The notes beneath the pieces were generated by a model. That model saw nothing but the letters and a program-made list of their open reading frames with translations. It was not told the DNA's origin and did not search any database. A DNA stretch of 64,000 bases. Origin: Fimbriimonadaceae bacterium (GTDB taxonomy: Bacteria; Armatimonadota; Fimbriimonadia; Fimbriimonadales; Fimbriimonadaceae). Below are positions 63,111 to 64,000 of the stretch, one piece after another (the first letter of the stretch is position 1; every line of letters begins with the position of its first letter). The stretch covers positions 62,001 through 126,000 of the forward strand of contig JALHNM010000006.1 in the NCBI GenBank assembly GCA_022843485.1. Reading direction: 5' to 3'. The translations under genes and the position numbers were made by a program.

Positions 63111-63973
63111 GCCGAGACTGTACCTGCGACCGCGTCACCGAGCCGGACGACAGCCCGGGCCCGATCAAAGGCCAAGCGGCCCGAAAAGACCCGGTGGGGC
63201 AACGTCGTCGAGGACACCGGCCCCTCCCACGAGTCGAACGCGACGCGGACGTCCCCCCCAGCCCCGCCCACCTCGAACTCGCCGCTCAATCCAGTCTTCC
63301 GGGCCCAAACGACCGCCGCCGCAACACTCCCTGTGCCACACCCGAGCGTCTCGCCCACCGACCGCTCCCAAATGCGAAGCCGCAACCGCCGGTCACCCTC
63401 GGGACAGGCATAGACGACGCTCGTCTTGGCCGGAAAGTGCGGGTCGTGCTCCACGAGCGGGCTGACCTGGAAGAACGCGTCGTCTCCGGGGAGCGCGTCG
63501 ACGAGCACCACGAAGTGGGTGCTCCCGGTGCTCACCGCCGAGCCCGTCACGCCCTGCACCGGTCGGTCGAGCCAAGGGGCATCGGACCGCACCGGCACGG
63601 CCTCGGGCCGGAAGTCCGCCGGGGGGAGCGTGACCGTCACCTCGCCTTGGGGTCCGACCCGGGCAGGGACGTCCCGGCCCCCGTGAAGGACTGTGAACTC
63701 TGCCCCCACCCACCCCTGCCGGTGCGCGTGGTCGGCGGCGCACCGCAGGCCGTTCCCGCAGAAGTCCTCGGTGCCGTCGGGGTTGAACATCCGAAGCGTG
63801 ACGGCGGCGCCAGCCCGGCCAACGACGAGGAGCCCGTCCGCCCCGACCCCGAAGCGCCGCTCGCAAGCGTGGCGGGCGAACTCAGGGAGGAGCTCGGTCG
63901 GCACTGCCCCCGCCTCCACGAGGACGAAGTCGTTCCCGATCGTCTCGGTCTTCCAGAATTCGACGCTGATCAA
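63107..63973 (-). CDS. dapF: Diaminopimelate epimerase
   Basis: 288 residues. Converts LL- to meso-diaminopimelate for lysine and peptidoglycan. Both catalytic Cys are present: EDFCGNGLRC (Cys72) and GETLGCGTGS (Cys212). The substrate loop usually written GNPH is GSTH (VSTGSTHFVVLVD), a variation. TTG 63973 fits the family N-terminus (VEFWKTETIGNDFV). The frame stays open to the window edge, so an earlier start is possible. It leads a four-gene chain with 4-base overlaps. Confidence 0.92.
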   Translation of the reverse strand: MISVEFWKTETIGNDFVLVEAGAVPTELLPEFARHACERRFGVGADGLLVVGRAGAAVTLRMFNPDGTEDFCGNGLRCAADHAHRQGWVGAEFTVLHGGRDVPARVGPQGEVTVTLPPADFRPEAVPVRSDAPWLDRPVQGVTGSAVSTGSTHFVVLVDALPGDDAFFQVSPLVEHDPHFPAKTSVVYACPEGDRRLRLRIWERSVGETLGCGTGSVAAAVVWARKTGLSGEFEVGGAGGDVRVAFDSWEGPVSSTTLPHRVFSGRLAFDRARAVVRLGDAVAGTVSA

Positions 63974-64000
63974 TCCAAGGGCTCCAATCGGAAGTGGGCG

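Overview
The window is GC-rich DNA from a free-living bacterium that exports many proteins. Several traits point, by inference only, to the Armatimonadota (Fimbriimonas-like) or a neighbouring Planctomycetes/Verrucomicrobia-type lineage. These are a prepilin-like protein with an H-X9-DG ending, two PEP-CTERM surface proteins, sortilin/BNR propellers, HAF-type repeat proteins, a GH109-like enzyme with a Tat-type leader, and many GTG/TTG starts. No rRNA, tRNA, CRISPR array, integrase or insertion sequence was found.

Layout. 1-5564: two secreted beta-propeller proteins on the minus strand sharing a C-terminal domain; the first runs off the window. 5838-14355: respiratory complex I genes nuoG-H-J-K-L-M, with nuoI and nuoN missing, then a short UroD-like gene. 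15062-18136: a coupled pair of HAF-type secreted proteins, one with an out-of-frame G11 tract in its signal peptide; a damaged copy of the pair lies at 22921-24553. 18359-22906: a 2-hydroxyacid dehydrogenase, an exported PhoA-family phosphatase behind a likely Pho box, two small envelope proteins and an AI-2E family transporter. 25960-28445: a near-consensus promoter and a cobalamin riboswitch ahead of three overlapping surface-protein genes. 28550-37491: mostly small secreted proteins, including a metallophosphoesterase behind a second copy of the Pho-box-like motif. 38406-39839: a solitary atpD. 40799-44071: a PEP-CTERM protein, a GH109-like enzyme and a hypothetical protein.

44277-54085 is an Rhs polymorphic-toxin-like locus. 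A secreted protein, a C39-peptidase-like lipoprotein and a 1471-residue Rhs protein are translationally coupled. They are followed by alternating small membrane proteins (candidate immunity proteins) and displaced Rhs 3' modules, one a 508 bp near-copy of the intact core. 54283-63973: a CPA2-type antiporter, another sortilin-like propeller, a Uma2 protein, ftsZ and a nitroreductase. It ends in a four-gene chain from dapF to a thioredoxin-like lipoprotein in which every junction is a 4-base overlap.

Short palindromic elements with changing stems but conserved loops and spacers recur in at least eight intergenic gaps. The strongest candidates for something undescribed are the B12-riboswitch surface operon, the Rhs cassette array with its C39-like partner, the shared C-terminal domain of the secreted proteins, and the Pho-box pair.
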